A program made the translations under genes and the position numbers. A stretch of 64,000 nt of DNA from JAEUIT01 sp044220875 (lineage in GTDB: Bacteria > Planctomycetota > Phycisphaerae > Phycisphaerales > SM1A02). A model generated the notes under the pieces. The model made no database searches and was not told where the DNA came from. It worked only from the letters and a program-made list of their open reading frames with translations. The stretch covers positions 124,001-188,000 of the forward strand of contig JBGAQH010000007.1 in assembly GCA_044220875.1 (NCBI GenBank). Direction: 5' to 3'. This document shows, in pieces, positions 28,579 through 38,183 of this stretch. How positions within the stretch are numbered: the first letter of the stretch is position 1; the number at the start of each line of letters is the position of its first letter.

Positions 28579-29118
28579 TCAGGTACGGGGCTCGGCACCC
28601 TCGGCGCTGATGTGGAGCAGCCGGTCGCGCAGCTTTGCCGCCCGCTCATATTGCTCGGCGGCGACGGCCTCGTCGAGCTCCTTGGCGAGGCGGCTTCGGA
28701 GCTCAAGCCGCGCCGCCGCGTCCCGGCAGTTCCGCGGGGCGCGCCCCGCATGGAAATTCGCGCCCGCCTGGGCATGTTCGATCAGCCCGCTCAGCTCGGC
28801 CTCGAAGGTCGCGTAGCAGTCGGCGCAGCCGAGCAGTCCGCTCTGGCGAATCGCCGCGAATCCGAGTCCGCAGTTGGGACAGGCCTTCACCTGCTTGGGC
28901 GTCTTCGGCGCCTTCTGGCCCATGCCGCCGGGCGGCCCGCCGCCGACGGGACCGACCACCGCGAACTGCGTGAGCAGCTCGGAGACCGGCTGGTGCGCGG
29001 GGAGCTGGTATCCGTGCTCCGCCGCGTGGTCCTCGCAGAGGTGCACCTCGATCGTCGTGCCGTTCTTGATCACCAGCTCATGCACGACTGCCGCTTTTTC
29101 ACAATGGTCACAGTGCAT
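28579..29118 (-). CDS. mcsA: McsA-like zinc-finger/UVR-motif activator of McsB
   Basis: The start at 29118 opens directly on a zinc finger (MHCDHC, then HLCEDH). A second finger is CPNCGLGFAAIRQSGLLGCADCY, and a C-terminal UVR motif follows (LAKELDEAVAAEQYERAAKL). This is the layout of McsA, the activator of the McsB arginine kinase, encoded immediately downstream with a ~54-bp gap. The middle carries a Gly/Pro-rich linker. An upstream ATG at 29172 is in frame but separated by unconvincing sequence. Confidence 0.88.
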   Translation of the reverse strand: MHCDHCEKAAVVHELVIKNGTTIEVHLCEDHAAEHGYQLPAHQPVSELLTQFAVVGPVGGGPPGGMGQKAPKTPKQVKACPNCGLGFAAIRQSGLLGCADCYATFEAELSGLIEHAQAGANFHAGRAPRNCRDAAARLELRSRLAKELDEAVAAEQYERAAKLRDRLLHISAEGAEPRT

Positions 29119-29196
29119 GGTCACCCGCGTTAGCGTAGCGGCTCGCTTCGCCCCGCCTCCTGAAATCGTCAAGAACTCCCTCGTCGCTCGACTCGC

Positions 29197-30072
29197 TCAT
29201 CCGCCGATCGGAATTCCCGACGCGGCGAGCGCCTCGCGGATGCGGACGAGCGATCGGAGGAGACCGGGAACCGAGTCGAGCGGCTGCATCGTGCTGGCAT
29301 CGGAGAGCGCCTGGGAGGGCGTCGGGTGGCACTCGAGGAATACCGCATGCACCCCGGAGACGACGGCGGCCCGGGCGAGCTGCGGCCCGCGCTCCGGCCG
29401 GCCGCCGGTCGAGGTCTTGTCCCCGCCGGGCAGTTGGGTGGAATGGGTGGCGTCGAAGCAGACGGGACAGCCGAGTCCCATCATGTCGGCGACGCCAATA
29501 AAGTCGTTCACGAGCCGGTGGTAGCCAAAGAAGGTGCCGCGCTCGGTGAGCATCACCGTGCTCGCACCCCCCTCGCGGAGCTTCTGGACGACGTTCCGCA
29601 TTTCCTCGGGGGCCATGAACTGGCCCTTCTTCGCATTCACCGGCCGTCCGGTGGCTGCTGCGGCCGCAAGAAGATCGGTCTGCCGGCAGAGAAACGCCGG
29701 GATCTGAAGCATGTCGACGACCGCCGCCGCGGGGGTCGCCTGGTCCGGTTCGTGGATGTCCGTCGTGACCGGCACGCCGAGCCGATCGCGGAGCGCCGCC
29801 AGCCGATCGAGGCCGGCGCGGAGGCCGGGCCCCCGAGCGGACCGGATGCTCGAGCGGTTGGCCTTGTCGTAGCTGGCCTTGAAGACGTACTGGATCCCGA
29901 GGGCGCTGCAGGCCTCGGCCAGGGTCTCGCCGATCCGGCGGTTGATCTCGTCGGACTCCAGAACGCAGGGGCCTCCGATGACCAGCAGCCGGTCCGCGGG
30001 AGCGGCGAACCAGCGAAGAAGGGCGGCTCCGGCGGGATCCGTGCGTGGAGGAAGGGGTGTGTCGGCGGGCAT
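29197..30072 (-). CDS. kdsA: 3-deoxy-8-phosphooctulonate synthase (KDO-8-P synthase)
   Basis: A 291-residue DAHP-synthase-class aldolase joining PEP with arabinose-5-phosphate to make KDO-8-P for lipopolysaccharide. Diagnostic segments are LLVIGGPCVLES, FKASYDKANRSS, GVPVTTDIHEPDQ, PAFLCRQTDLL, NAKKGQFMAP and CFDATHSTQLPGG. Its presence points to a Gram-negative envelope with KDO. The coding strand is opposite to the next gene, leaving a 360-bp divergent promoter region. Confidence 0.97.
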   Translation of the reverse strand: MPADTPLPPRTDPAGAALLRWFAAPADRLLVIGGPCVLESDEINRRIGETLAEACSALGIQYVFKASYDKANRSSIRSARGPGLRAGLDRLAALRDRLGVPVTTDIHEPDQATPAAAVVDMLQIPAFLCRQTDLLAAAAATGRPVNAKKGQFMAPEEMRNVVQKLREGGASTVMLTERGTFFGYHRLVNDFIGVADMMGLGCPVCFDATHSTQLPGGDKTSTGGRPERGPQLARAAVVSGVHAVFLECHPTPSQALSDASTMQPLDSVPGLLRSLVRIREALAASGIPIGG

Positions 30073-30433
30073 GGCTGTCGACGACCCACTCTACCCGACC
30101 GGGCGGATCGATCCGGCGGCGAGGAGGGCGGAGACTCTTGGGAAGGCACTTTCGGAGGCTCGTTCCCACCGTCCGGGACTTCGACGAAACCTGATCGGGC
30201 GGTCTGCCGACGATGAACCGGATCTGAGTTCCGGTTCGCGCGGTCCCTCCCCGTTGGAGATCCGTGACGGTCCCGTACGCCGGTGACATCCCCTCCTGGC
30301 ACGCCGCCGTGCCGGAAGGGCCGTTGCCGGGCAGGCACACGTGGTGCATCCGGCGCCGCAATCCTGCGGATCGGTTCGTGTCCGAGACACGGAACGCATC
30401 CGCAAGGGTCAGGGACGCCAGGGAGACGCAGCA
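30073..30433 (+). other. divergent intergenic region, no gene seen
   Basis: This 361-bp region separates kdsA (-) from the DUF1444-type gene (+) and must hold promoters for both. I see no clear -35/-10 pair. A GC-rich palindromic piece, TGGCACGCCGCCGTGCC (about 30296-30313), is the most obvious structure and could be an operator or chance. Confidence 0.45.
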
Positions 30434-31234
30434 ATGTCGGCGATGCCGCAAGAACCCGAAGCATTTGGCGAGCAGGTCGTGTTCATCCTGAAGCGCCACT
30501 TTCCCGAGCGGATCGTGCATCTTGCAGGTCCGATGGACGTGGTGATCGACGGCCGCCATCTGGGGCTCGACAACCTCTATCGCATGGTGCTGCGCGATCC
30601 CGACAACGGCGTCGAGATCGTCGAGAACTACCTCGAGAAGCTCATCGAGGGGGACACCGTCTCCGGCGCCCCGCTGCCTTTCGCCATCGCCCGGCCGCGG
30701 ATCATGCCGCGCATCCAGCCGGACACGATCTTCAAGCATCTTGACCGCGAACAGGTCGCCCACGTCCCGTTCGTGAACAACACCGTCGTCGTCTTCGTCA
30801 TCGACCTGCCGCAGATGACCGTGAGCATCACCACCGAGCAGATGATGAAGTGGGGCGTCCAGGCCGACGACCTCGAGCTCATCGCCCGCGAGAATCTTGG
30901 CCGCTACGCGCCGGACCTCTCGATCCAGATCATCGACAGCAAAGAGGGCGGTCGGGCCGCGATCGTCAGCCGCCAGGACGGCTACGACGCCGCGCGGCTC
31001 CTGCTCAACCGCCTCTACGAAAAGCTCGCTCCGGAGCTGAAGGGCGACTTCTACGTCGCCACGCCGGCTCGCGACACCTTCCTCGCGATGACCTGCGATC
31101 CGCCGGAGTTCGTCGGCCGGCTGAAGAACAGGATCGACGCCGATTATCGCCGCCTGCCCTATCCGATCACCAACGAGCTCTTCGTCGTGACGCGGGATGG
31201 CGTTGCGGGCACGGCGATCTCCGAGGCCGCCTGA
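30434..31234 (+). CDS. DUF1444-like conserved protein
   Basis: A 266-residue soluble protein started at ATG 30434, with GGGAGACGCAGCA in front. The frame upstream is open but lacks family character. It shows FILKRHFPERIVHLAG, DNLYRMVLRDPDNG, PRIMPRIQPD, HVPFVNNTVVVFVIDLPQM and NELFVVTRDG. This layout matches DUF1444 proteins, for which no function is established. No signal peptide is visible. Confidence 0.75.
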   Translation: MSAMPQEPEAFGEQVVFILKRHFPERIVHLAGPMDVVIDGRHLGLDNLYRMVLRDPDNGVEIVENYLEKLIEGDTVSGAPLPFAIARPRIMPRIQPDTIFKHLDREQVAHVPFVNNTVVVFVIDLPQMTVSITTEQMMKWGVQADDLELIARENLGRYAPDLSIQIIDSKEGGRAAIVSRQDGYDAARLLLNRLYEKLAPELKGDFYVATPARDTFLAMTCDPPEFVGRLKNRIDADYRRLPYPITNELFVVTRDGVAGTAISEAA

Positions 31235-31338
31235 TCGCGGCCCGTCGCGTGGCGCGAACTGGTTCGACTGCGCGGTTTTTCCCAAAAACGCGCGCTGCGA
31301 TCACCGAAAGAGAGGTCCCCGCCGGTCAACCTCCCGGC

Positions 31339-31632
31339 ATGGACTTCCTCGATCTGGATCCCAACGAACCACCGATGCGGCGAACGATCCGAAATGATGC
31401 CCTTGCCTTTGTCGCCGGCGCCCTGAGCGCCGCGGGACTGGCCGTTGCGATCCTCTCGAGCCAGCCCCAGAGTGCTGCCGCCGCCGACATCGCCGTTGAG
31501 CCGGCGGCGAACCGGTCGAGCGAAGGTCCGGCGATGGCGTCGGCAGTCTCCCTCGACGATGAGCTGTCGCGGCTGCGGTTCGGCGCCAGCGCCCTCCTCG
31601 CGTGGCTCAGGGATGCCGCTGCGGGACGCTAG
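31339..31632 (+). CDS. small hypothetical membrane protein (97 aa)
   Basis: It starts MDFLDLDPNEPPMRR and has one probable membrane helix (ALAFVAGALSAAGLAVAIL), followed by an Ala/Ser-rich, mildly acidic tail. It lies 37 bp before the amidotransferase gene, in the same direction, so they may be co-transcribed. No family is recognised. Confidence 0.5.
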   Translation: MDFLDLDPNEPPMRRTIRNDALAFVAGALSAAGLAVAILSSQPQSAAAADIAVEPAANRSSEGPAMASAVSLDDELSRLRFGASALLAWLRDAAAGR

Positions 31633-31669
31633 CGAGCCGGTACGATCCGGCTTTGGTCCGCGATCGCCG

Positions 31670-32272
31670 ATGCTCCTCCTGATCGACAACTACGACTCCT
31701 TCACCTTCAACCTCGTCCAGCGGCTCGGCGAGATCGACCGGGGCGTGGAGGTGCAGGTCGTTCGCAACGACGAGATCGATCCCGACGCCGCCGAGCGGCT
31801 TGGGCCGCAGGGGCTGGTCATCTCGCCGGGACCCTGCACGCCGAAGGAGTCCGGCGCCTGTCCGGCGCTCCTCGCCCACTTTCGCGGGCGAATTCCGATC
31901 CTCGGCGTCTGTCTCGGCCACCAGACCATCGGCGACATCCACGGGATGGTCGTTCGCCGGAACGACGTGCCCGTCCACGGCAAGACCTCGCCGATCCACC
32001 ACGACGGCAAGGGCCTCTTTCGCGGGCTGTCCAATCCCTTCGTCGCCACGCGCTATCACTCCCTGGTCGTCGAGCCGTCGACGGTGCCGAAGGAGTTCGC
32101 CGTCTCGGCGTGGACCGAGCGCGGCGAGATCATGGGGCTGCGATGGAACGGCAGCGGTAGCGAGCGGGCCCCGATGGAGGGCGTGCAATTCCACCCCGAG
32201 AGCTTCCTGACCGTCGAGGGGCCGAAGCTCCTGGCGAACTTCCTGGCAATGGTGACGGCAGCCCCGCGCTGA
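31670..32272 (+). CDS. glutamine amidotransferase of anthranilate / aminodeoxychorismate synthase
   Basis: A 200-residue class-I amidotransferase. It has the opening LLIDNYDSFTFNLVQ, the oxyanion segment ISPGPCTPKESG, the nucleophile Cys in LGVCLGHQTIGD, and the catalytic His-Glu in GVQFHPESFLT. It supplies ammonia to TrpE (anthranilate) or PabB (aminodeoxychorismate). Sequence alone does not settle trpG versus pabA, since one subunit often serves both, and no trpE or pabB is adjacent. Confidence 0.93.
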   Translation: MLLLIDNYDSFTFNLVQRLGEIDRGVEVQVVRNDEIDPDAAERLGPQGLVISPGPCTPKESGACPALLAHFRGRIPILGVCLGHQTIGDIHGMVVRRNDVPVHGKTSPIHHDGKGLFRGLSNPFVATRYHSLVVEPSTVPKEFAVSAWTERGEIMGLRWNGSGSERAPMEGVQFHPESFLTVEGPKLLANFLAMVTAAPR

Positions 32273-32306
32273 GCGACAACGACTTGGTGTTTACGGGCAG
32301 GGGTGC

Positions 32307-33296
32307 TTACGGGCAGGAGCCCCACGCGCCAAGCAGAATCGCCAAGTCCGCGCCGTTCACCTGGCCGCTTCCATTGAGGTCCGCGGGTCCGCTCGATCCC
32401 CACGCGCCGAGGAGTATCGCAAGATCGGTGCCGTTGACCGCGTGGTCATTGTTGATGTCGCCGGTGCAGGGGACTTGGCAGGTGCAGGCCGCCTGGGCTT
32501 CCGCAGCGCAGGTCGCGTCCCATGCGGTGTCGCAGCAGAAGGGGTCGGCGCCGCAGACCGTCATGCAGCAGGTCGAGTCGTTGCAGCCCGGCGAGAAATC
32601 GGCAGACTCGTGGCAGCAATCGTTGGTCGAGTTCGGACAGCCGCCCGGTCCCGGGTTCAGCTGGACGCGCACGTTGTCGAGAGCCAGCGCCTGGAGACTC
32701 GGGTCGCCGCTGCCGCTTGAGGTGCAGCGAAGCCAGATCTCGTCGACGCCGGTCGGATCCCACAGGCCGACCACCGTGCCGAGGTCGAGCCACCACTGGT
32801 CGCCGACCGAGCCCGCCGAGACGAGGCTTCCCGCCTTCCACGTCTTCCACTCCAGCACGCCGTTGGGGATGCCCCACGGGTCATTCGGGTTGCCGGTCGT
32901 CCAACCGTTGCCGTAGATGAACTCGAGGGCGTAGATCTTCTTGTTGTCGGTGGTGTGGATCGTGACCCAGCCATTGCTCCCGAACTCTGGGTACTGGAAC
33001 GCGCCATCGCTGCCCGGGGCGCCGTTGAAGGGATCAAAGACCGGGAAACCGTCGCCGACCCAGTTGTCGCCGTCGACGCCGATGAAGATCTGGTTCTCGA
33101 CGTAGTCGCTGATGCCGTAGCCGTTGTGGGCCTGGTTCAGGATGTTGAAGGTCGCGATGCGGTTCGCGGTGGTGACCGCCGATCCGCTGCCGATGGTCTG
33201 GATCGTGCTGGCCTCCGCATGGCTGGCACATGCGGCAGCCGAGAGAAGGGCGACGGCGGCGCATCGAACGATGGCGATGGAGTGGAGGGTGGTCAT
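32307..33296 (-). CDS. secreted protein with Cys-rich segment and GC-type dockerin
   Basis: ATG 33296 gives a signal peptide (AAVALLSAAACASHA). The main domain is a beta-rich region of unknown family, with FIYGNGWTTGNPNDPWGIPN and WWLDLGTVVGLWDPTGVDE. A Cys-dense segment follows (CNDSTCCMTVCGADPFCCD, then WDATCAAEAQAAC). The protein ends with two dockerin-like halves (GDINNDHAVNGTDLAILLG and ADLNGSGQVNGADLAILLG) and closes WGSCP. It is probably exported and surface-attached. It faces the amidotransferase gene tail-to-tail. Confidence 0.78.
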   Translation of the reverse strand: MTTLHSIAIVRCAAVALLSAAACASHAEASTIQTIGSGSAVTTANRIATFNILNQAHNGYGISDYVENQIFIGVDGDNWVGDGFPVFDPFNGAPGSDGAFQYPEFGSNGWVTIHTTDNKKIYALEFIYGNGWTTGNPNDPWGIPNGVLEWKTWKAGSLVSAGSVGDQWWLDLGTVVGLWDPTGVDEIWLRCTSSGSGDPSLQALALDNVRVQLNPGPGGCPNSTNDCCHESADFSPGCNDSTCCMTVCGADPFCCDTAWDATCAAEAQAACTCQVPCTGDINNDHAVNGTDLAILLGAWGSSGPADLNGSGQVNGADLAILLGAWGSCP

Positions 33297-33435
33297 GGCC
33301 ACATGACAAGTGCCATTCCCGCACGACGGCATGCAGGGAAGGCACGAGTCGGCGAATAAAGAACTCTCTGGGGCGATGACTCGCCGCCCGGGGTCCGCGG
33401 GCAGGGACGAAAGCCGCTCGCTACCATGCCCGCCC

Positions 33436-33864
33436 ATGGCCACCGACTCCGCAACCCGTACCGAACCCGATGTCTGCAGGCTCGTCCTGGAGCAGAAGTC
33501 CGACGATCAGGTGGTGGTGAGCGTGCCGGGCACGTCCTACCGGCTCCAGTTCCGCCCGACCGTGCCCGCTTCGGCCATCGCGACCGCCGAGGGCAAGCGC
33601 ATTCGCGGGATCGTTCGGGGCAAGGCGCAGCGGATGCATGCCGCGCACGCCGGCGGCCGGTTCATCGAGCCGGTGTCCGGGCAGCCGCGCATCGTGCAGG
33701 GAACGGTGATCGCGATCGACGCGGGCAACAACCGCCTGCTGATCGAGATGGTCATCCCGGCCTGGCTGGATGTCGAGCCCGGTCAGAAGGCCAGCGAATT
33801 CGCGGTCGGGCAGATGGTCAACATGTACGTCGAGAGCGGCATGACCTTCACGCCGGTCGCCTGA
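33436..33864 (+). CDS. conserved hypothetical protein, probable beta-barrel fold
   Basis: A 142-residue soluble protein (ATG 33436). The beta-rich pattern SYRLQFRPTV, KRIRGIVRGKAQRMH, IVQGTVIAIDAGNNRLLIEM and VGQMVNMYVESGMTF suggests two related OB-like or TOBE-like halves. No catalytic motif is evident and no family name can be given with confidence. It is convergent with the TlpA-type gene, whose stop lies only ~20 bp away. Confidence 0.7.
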   Translation: MATDSATRTEPDVCRLVLEQKSDDQVVVSVPGTSYRLQFRPTVPASAIATAEGKRIRGIVRGKAQRMHAAHAGGRFIEPVSGQPRIVQGTVIAIDAGNNRLLIEMVIPAWLDVEPGQKASEFAVGQMVNMYVESGMTFTPVA

Positions 33865-33886
33865 CGACCCCGCGAACGGCGCCCGA

Positions 33887-35209
<1,323 letters not shown>

Positions 35210-35286
35210 GAGAACTCCGAGTGGCTGCGGCGACCGCGAAGTCCCCGGCCGGGAGCGGTCAGCGTTGACCGACTCCCCGCCCGCGA

Positions 35287-36483
35287 TCACTTCACGCCAT
35301 AGATCTTGCGATCCTCGCCGCTTCGATTGTAAACAGCCATGCGGCCGTTCCCCTTCTCATCGGCTGAAATCCGCACCAGCTCCTTGCCATTGCCGTCGCG
35401 AAGTGCGATCGCTCCGGCCTTGGCCTCGGCGTCGACGCCGAGAACTGCGGCCGCCTTGCCGGCCTGATCGGTCATTTCGCAGCGCCCGCCGCCGCCGTTT
35501 CCTTCCAAGCTCAGGACGCGCCGGGTCGCTTCGATGATGCCCAGGGCATATCCCGTCGAACTGCCCTGCATGACGACGCCACGCTGCCCATCGGGGCTGT
35601 TCACCATGAAGCGGCCGGTGCTGGCCTCGCCGACCGTGGCCGTGACGACCGTTTCGCCTCCGGCATTGCGGACCTCCAGCGAGCCGCCGCCGCGCGGGGA
35701 TGCCCCGGCGGTGACGAGCGGCTTCCCCTCGGCGGAATTGACCGTGAAGGAGCCGCCGCCGACGTCGGCACCGGCCGAGAAGGCGGAGCCGCCGCGGCTG
35801 TCACTCAGTTCGATCGCGCCGCCGCGCTCGGAGGACTTGAGTGAGGCGACCGGACGGGCGTTGCGGTCGGCGACGAGGGCCAGTCCGGCCCCGTCGACGG
35901 CGGAGAGTTCGGCGAGCGGGCGGCCGATCGCGTCGCAGGCTGCGATGCCGCCGCCGCGATCGTCGGCCTTGGCGATCACGCCGGGCTTGCCGAGATTGCC
36001 TTGGAGAAGAAGCTCGCCGCCCGTGCGCGACGCGGCGACGCGGCCCATGGTGCGGCCGGCGTCGTCATAGACCTCGAAGCGACCTCCGCCCTCGCCCGCG
36101 AACGCGCCGAGCGCGGTTTTGCCCTCGGCGTTCCAGACCGAGAGGTCGCCCCCGCGCGGCGTTGCGGCGATGCGGGCGACGTTGCTTCCCGCCGTTGACC
36201 AGAGATCAAGCCGCCCGCCGTCGGCCTCGACCGCGAAGAGTCCGACGACGCGGTTCTGGTCGTCGACGATCTCCAGCCGCTTGGTGCGAACGACGCTGAA
36301 GGCCTCGGGCATGCCCGCGGCCATGAGCGTCGCGACGCCGGCGACGCAGGCGAGCAGGGCACCGACGGTCCAGCGTCGCGAGCGACGGGCGGCGCGGCGA
36401 GCCTCGGCGAGTTCCCGCTCGAGCCGTTCGATGCGAGCTTCAACCGAAGGGGACGAGGGGGATGTGGTGGTGCAGGTCTGCAT
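35287..36483 (-). CDS. membrane-anchored coiled-coil protein with Gly-rich beta repeats
   Basis: A short N-terminal cytoplasmic coiled coil (ARIERLERELAEARRAAR) is followed by one membrane helix (WTVGALLACVAGVATLMAAG). The rest is about a dozen degenerate repeats of ~25-30 residues of the form 'GGxLxVxxxxGxxxxxxxA' (for example GGRFEVYDDAGRTMGRVAA and GGSFTVNSAEGKPLV). The pattern suggests a beta-helix or beta-solenoid outside the membrane. The opening repeat has RLEIVDDQNRVVGLF, which is the best conserved part. No family name is known to me. ATG 36483 was chosen; an ATG at 36669 precedes Arg-rich non-coding-like sequence. Confidence 0.7.
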   Translation of the reverse strand: MQTCTTTSPSSPSVEARIERLERELAEARRAARRSRRWTVGALLACVAGVATLMAAGMPEAFSVVRTKRLEIVDDQNRVVGLFAVEADGGRLDLWSTAGSNVARIAATPRGGDLSVWNAEGKTALGAFAGEGGGRFEVYDDAGRTMGRVAASRTGGELLLQGNLGKPGVIAKADDRGGGIAACDAIGRPLAELSAVDGAGLALVADRNARPVASLKSSERGGAIELSDSRGGSAFSAGADVGGGSFTVNSAEGKPLVTAGASPRGGGSLEVRNAGGETVVTATVGEASTGRFMVNSPDGQRGVVMQGSSTGYALGIIEATRRVLSLEGNGGGGRCEMTDQAGKAAAVLGVDAEAKAGAIALRDGNGKELVRISADEKGNGRMAVYNRSGEDRKIYGVK

Positions 36484-36713
36484 GGGAGTGGGGCAATCGG
36501 AACTGTCGGCGGCGCCGACTCGCGGGGTATGTGCAGGTGGGCGTTTCGCGCGGAGCCTTCGCATGCGGGGACACGCCGAGTCGGGCCGTGCGGACGCGGC
36601 GAAACCGTAGCATACGGTCGCTCGCTTCATCGATGCGCCGCTGACGGTGGTGGAGCCACCGCGGCCCATACGAGTGCCCGTCGATTGCGAAACGACTCGA
36701 CAAGGAGATGCCA

Positions 36714-38015
36714 GTGGCCCGACGAACGACTCCGAAGGACCGAGGGAGCACGCCCGAACGCAGCGCTTCCCGATCGAATGCAGCCTCTCGCGCGGAAAGT
36801 CGGTCGACCGCTGGCGGCGCGGCGAGCGAGATTGCTGTCGGACTGATCGGCACGAAGTTCATGGGCCGGGCCCACGCCAACGCCTGGTCGCAGGCCGGAC
36901 GCTTCTTCGACCTCCCGCAGCGGATTCGGCTCCAGTCGGTGGCCGGCCGCAACGCGGGCGAGACCGCCGCCTTCGCCGAGCGCTGGGGCTTCGCGGCCTC
37001 GACCGACCGTTGGCGTTCGCTGGTCGATGATCCGGCGATCCGGCTTGTGGACGTGCTGACCCCCAACCACCTCCACGCGGAGATGTCGATCGCGGCGCTC
37101 GAGGCGGGCAAGGACGTCGCCTGCGAGAAGCCGCTGGCCGGAACGCTTGAGGACGGGAAGGCGATGGCCAAGGCCGCCCGCGCCGCCGCGAAGCGCGGGC
37201 AGAGGACCTTCGTCTGGTTCAACTATCGTCGCTGTCCCGCCGTCGCGTTCGCCCGACAGATCATCGCCGAGGGGCGACTCGGGCGCATCTACCACGTGCG
37301 GGCGAGTTACCTCCAGGATTGGGGCAAGGCGAGCACGCCGCTCCTCTGGCGCTTTCAGGCCGATCAGGCCGGCTCCGGCGCCCACGGCGACCTGAACGCC
37401 CACATCATCGACATGGCCCGCTTCCTCACCGGCGATGAGATCAGCGAGGTCGTCGGCTCGATCGAGGAGACCTTCGTGAAGGAACGGGCGGTGATCGACG
37501 CGGCCGCGGGGGGCGCGATCGCGGGCAAGGGGGCGAAGACGACCAGGCGCACCGGGAAGTCGACCGTCGACGACGCCGTTCTCTTCCTCGCCCGCTTCGC
37601 CGGCGGCGCCGTCGCCAGCTTCGAGGCGACGCGGCTCGCCACCGGCAACCAGAACAGGAACCAGATCGAGATCAATGGCGAGAGGGGCTCGATCAAGTTC
37701 GACTTCGAGCGCATGAACGAACTGTTATGGTGGGACGACACGCTGCCGAGCGCTCTCCGCGGCTGGTCGCGGATCATGTGCACCAACGGCGGCGACCATC
37801 CCTATGCGAGCGCCTATTGGCCGGCGGCGCATCTCATCGGCTACGAGCACGGCTTCGTGAGCATGGCCGCGGACATCGTCCTGGCGATGGCCGGCAAGAA
37901 GCCGGTGGTGGCGCTGCCCGACTTCGACGACGCGCTGAAGACCCAGGCGGTCCTCGAGGCGGCGATCCGCTCGGCCCGGGAACGCCGGCCCGTGGCGCTG
38001 CGCGAGCTGTTGTAG
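36714..38015 (+). CDS. Gfo/Idh/MocA-family oxidoreductase
   Basis: The start is taken at GTG 36714, because AAGGAG sits 6 bases before it; the ATG at 36708 lies inside that site. After an unusual Arg/Ser-rich N-terminal extension of about 35 residues comes the Rossmann fold (VGLIGTKFMGRAHANAW), then the family motif GKDVACEKPLAG and the C-terminal alpha/beta dimer domain (AHGDLNAHIIDMARFLTG). It uses NAD(P) on sugars or inositols; the exact substrate cannot be read. No sugar transporter is nearby. A repeat element begins 4 bp after the stop. Confidence 0.9.
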   Translation: MARRTTPKDRGSTPERSASRSNAASRAESRSTAGGAASEIAVGLIGTKFMGRAHANAWSQAGRFFDLPQRIRLQSVAGRNAGETAAFAERWGFAASTDRWRSLVDDPAIRLVDVLTPNHLHAEMSIAALEAGKDVACEKPLAGTLEDGKAMAKAARAAAKRGQRTFVWFNYRRCPAVAFARQIIAEGRLGRIYHVRASYLQDWGKASTPLLWRFQADQAGSGAHGDLNAHIIDMARFLTGDEISEVVGSIEETFVKERAVIDAAAGGAIAGKGAKTTRRTGKSTVDDAVLFLARFAGGAVASFEATRLATGNQNRNQIEINGERGSIKFDFERMNELLWWDDTLPSALRGWSRIMCTNGGDHPYASAYWPAAHLIGYEHGFVSMAADIVLAMAGKKPVVALPDFDDALKTQAVLEAAIRSARERRPVALRELL

Positions 38016-38019
38016 GGGA

Positions 38020-38156
38020 TTCAACACAGAGGCACAGAGGGCACAGAGGTGCACAGAGACGAGCAGGAGAAGGGGGCACGCGCTTCGGCATGAGTGCGAA
38101 GCCCCTTGGCCCCTCTACTCTGTGGCCCTCTGTGTCCTCTGTGCCTCTGTGTTGAA
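38020..38156 (+). repeat. inverted-repeat element, CACAGAGGCACAGAG family (upstream of tyrS)
   Basis: The left arm starts TTCAACACAGAGGCACAGAG, and the right arm ends with its reverse complement CTCTGTGCCTCTGTGTTGAA. Both arms contain further (C)ACAGAG direct repeats. The interior is about 50 bp and codes for nothing obvious. The element fills the gap between the oxidoreductase gene and tyrS and creates false reading frames (NTEAQRTQR on one strand). The layout resembles a MITE or REP-type element. Confidence 0.85.
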
Positions 38157-38183
38157 GTCTCGCCCCCTGCTATAACCCGCACC

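Noticed and set aside
29108..31285. 725-codon minus-strand frame spanning kdsA and the DUF1444-like gene
   Set aside because: The two genes on this interval are clear, and the long frame has Arg/Pro-rich composition without motifs.
38094..38183. N-terminal extension of tyrS through PLCPLCLCVEV
   Set aside because: This sequence is the translated inverted repeat; the family start is ATG 38184.
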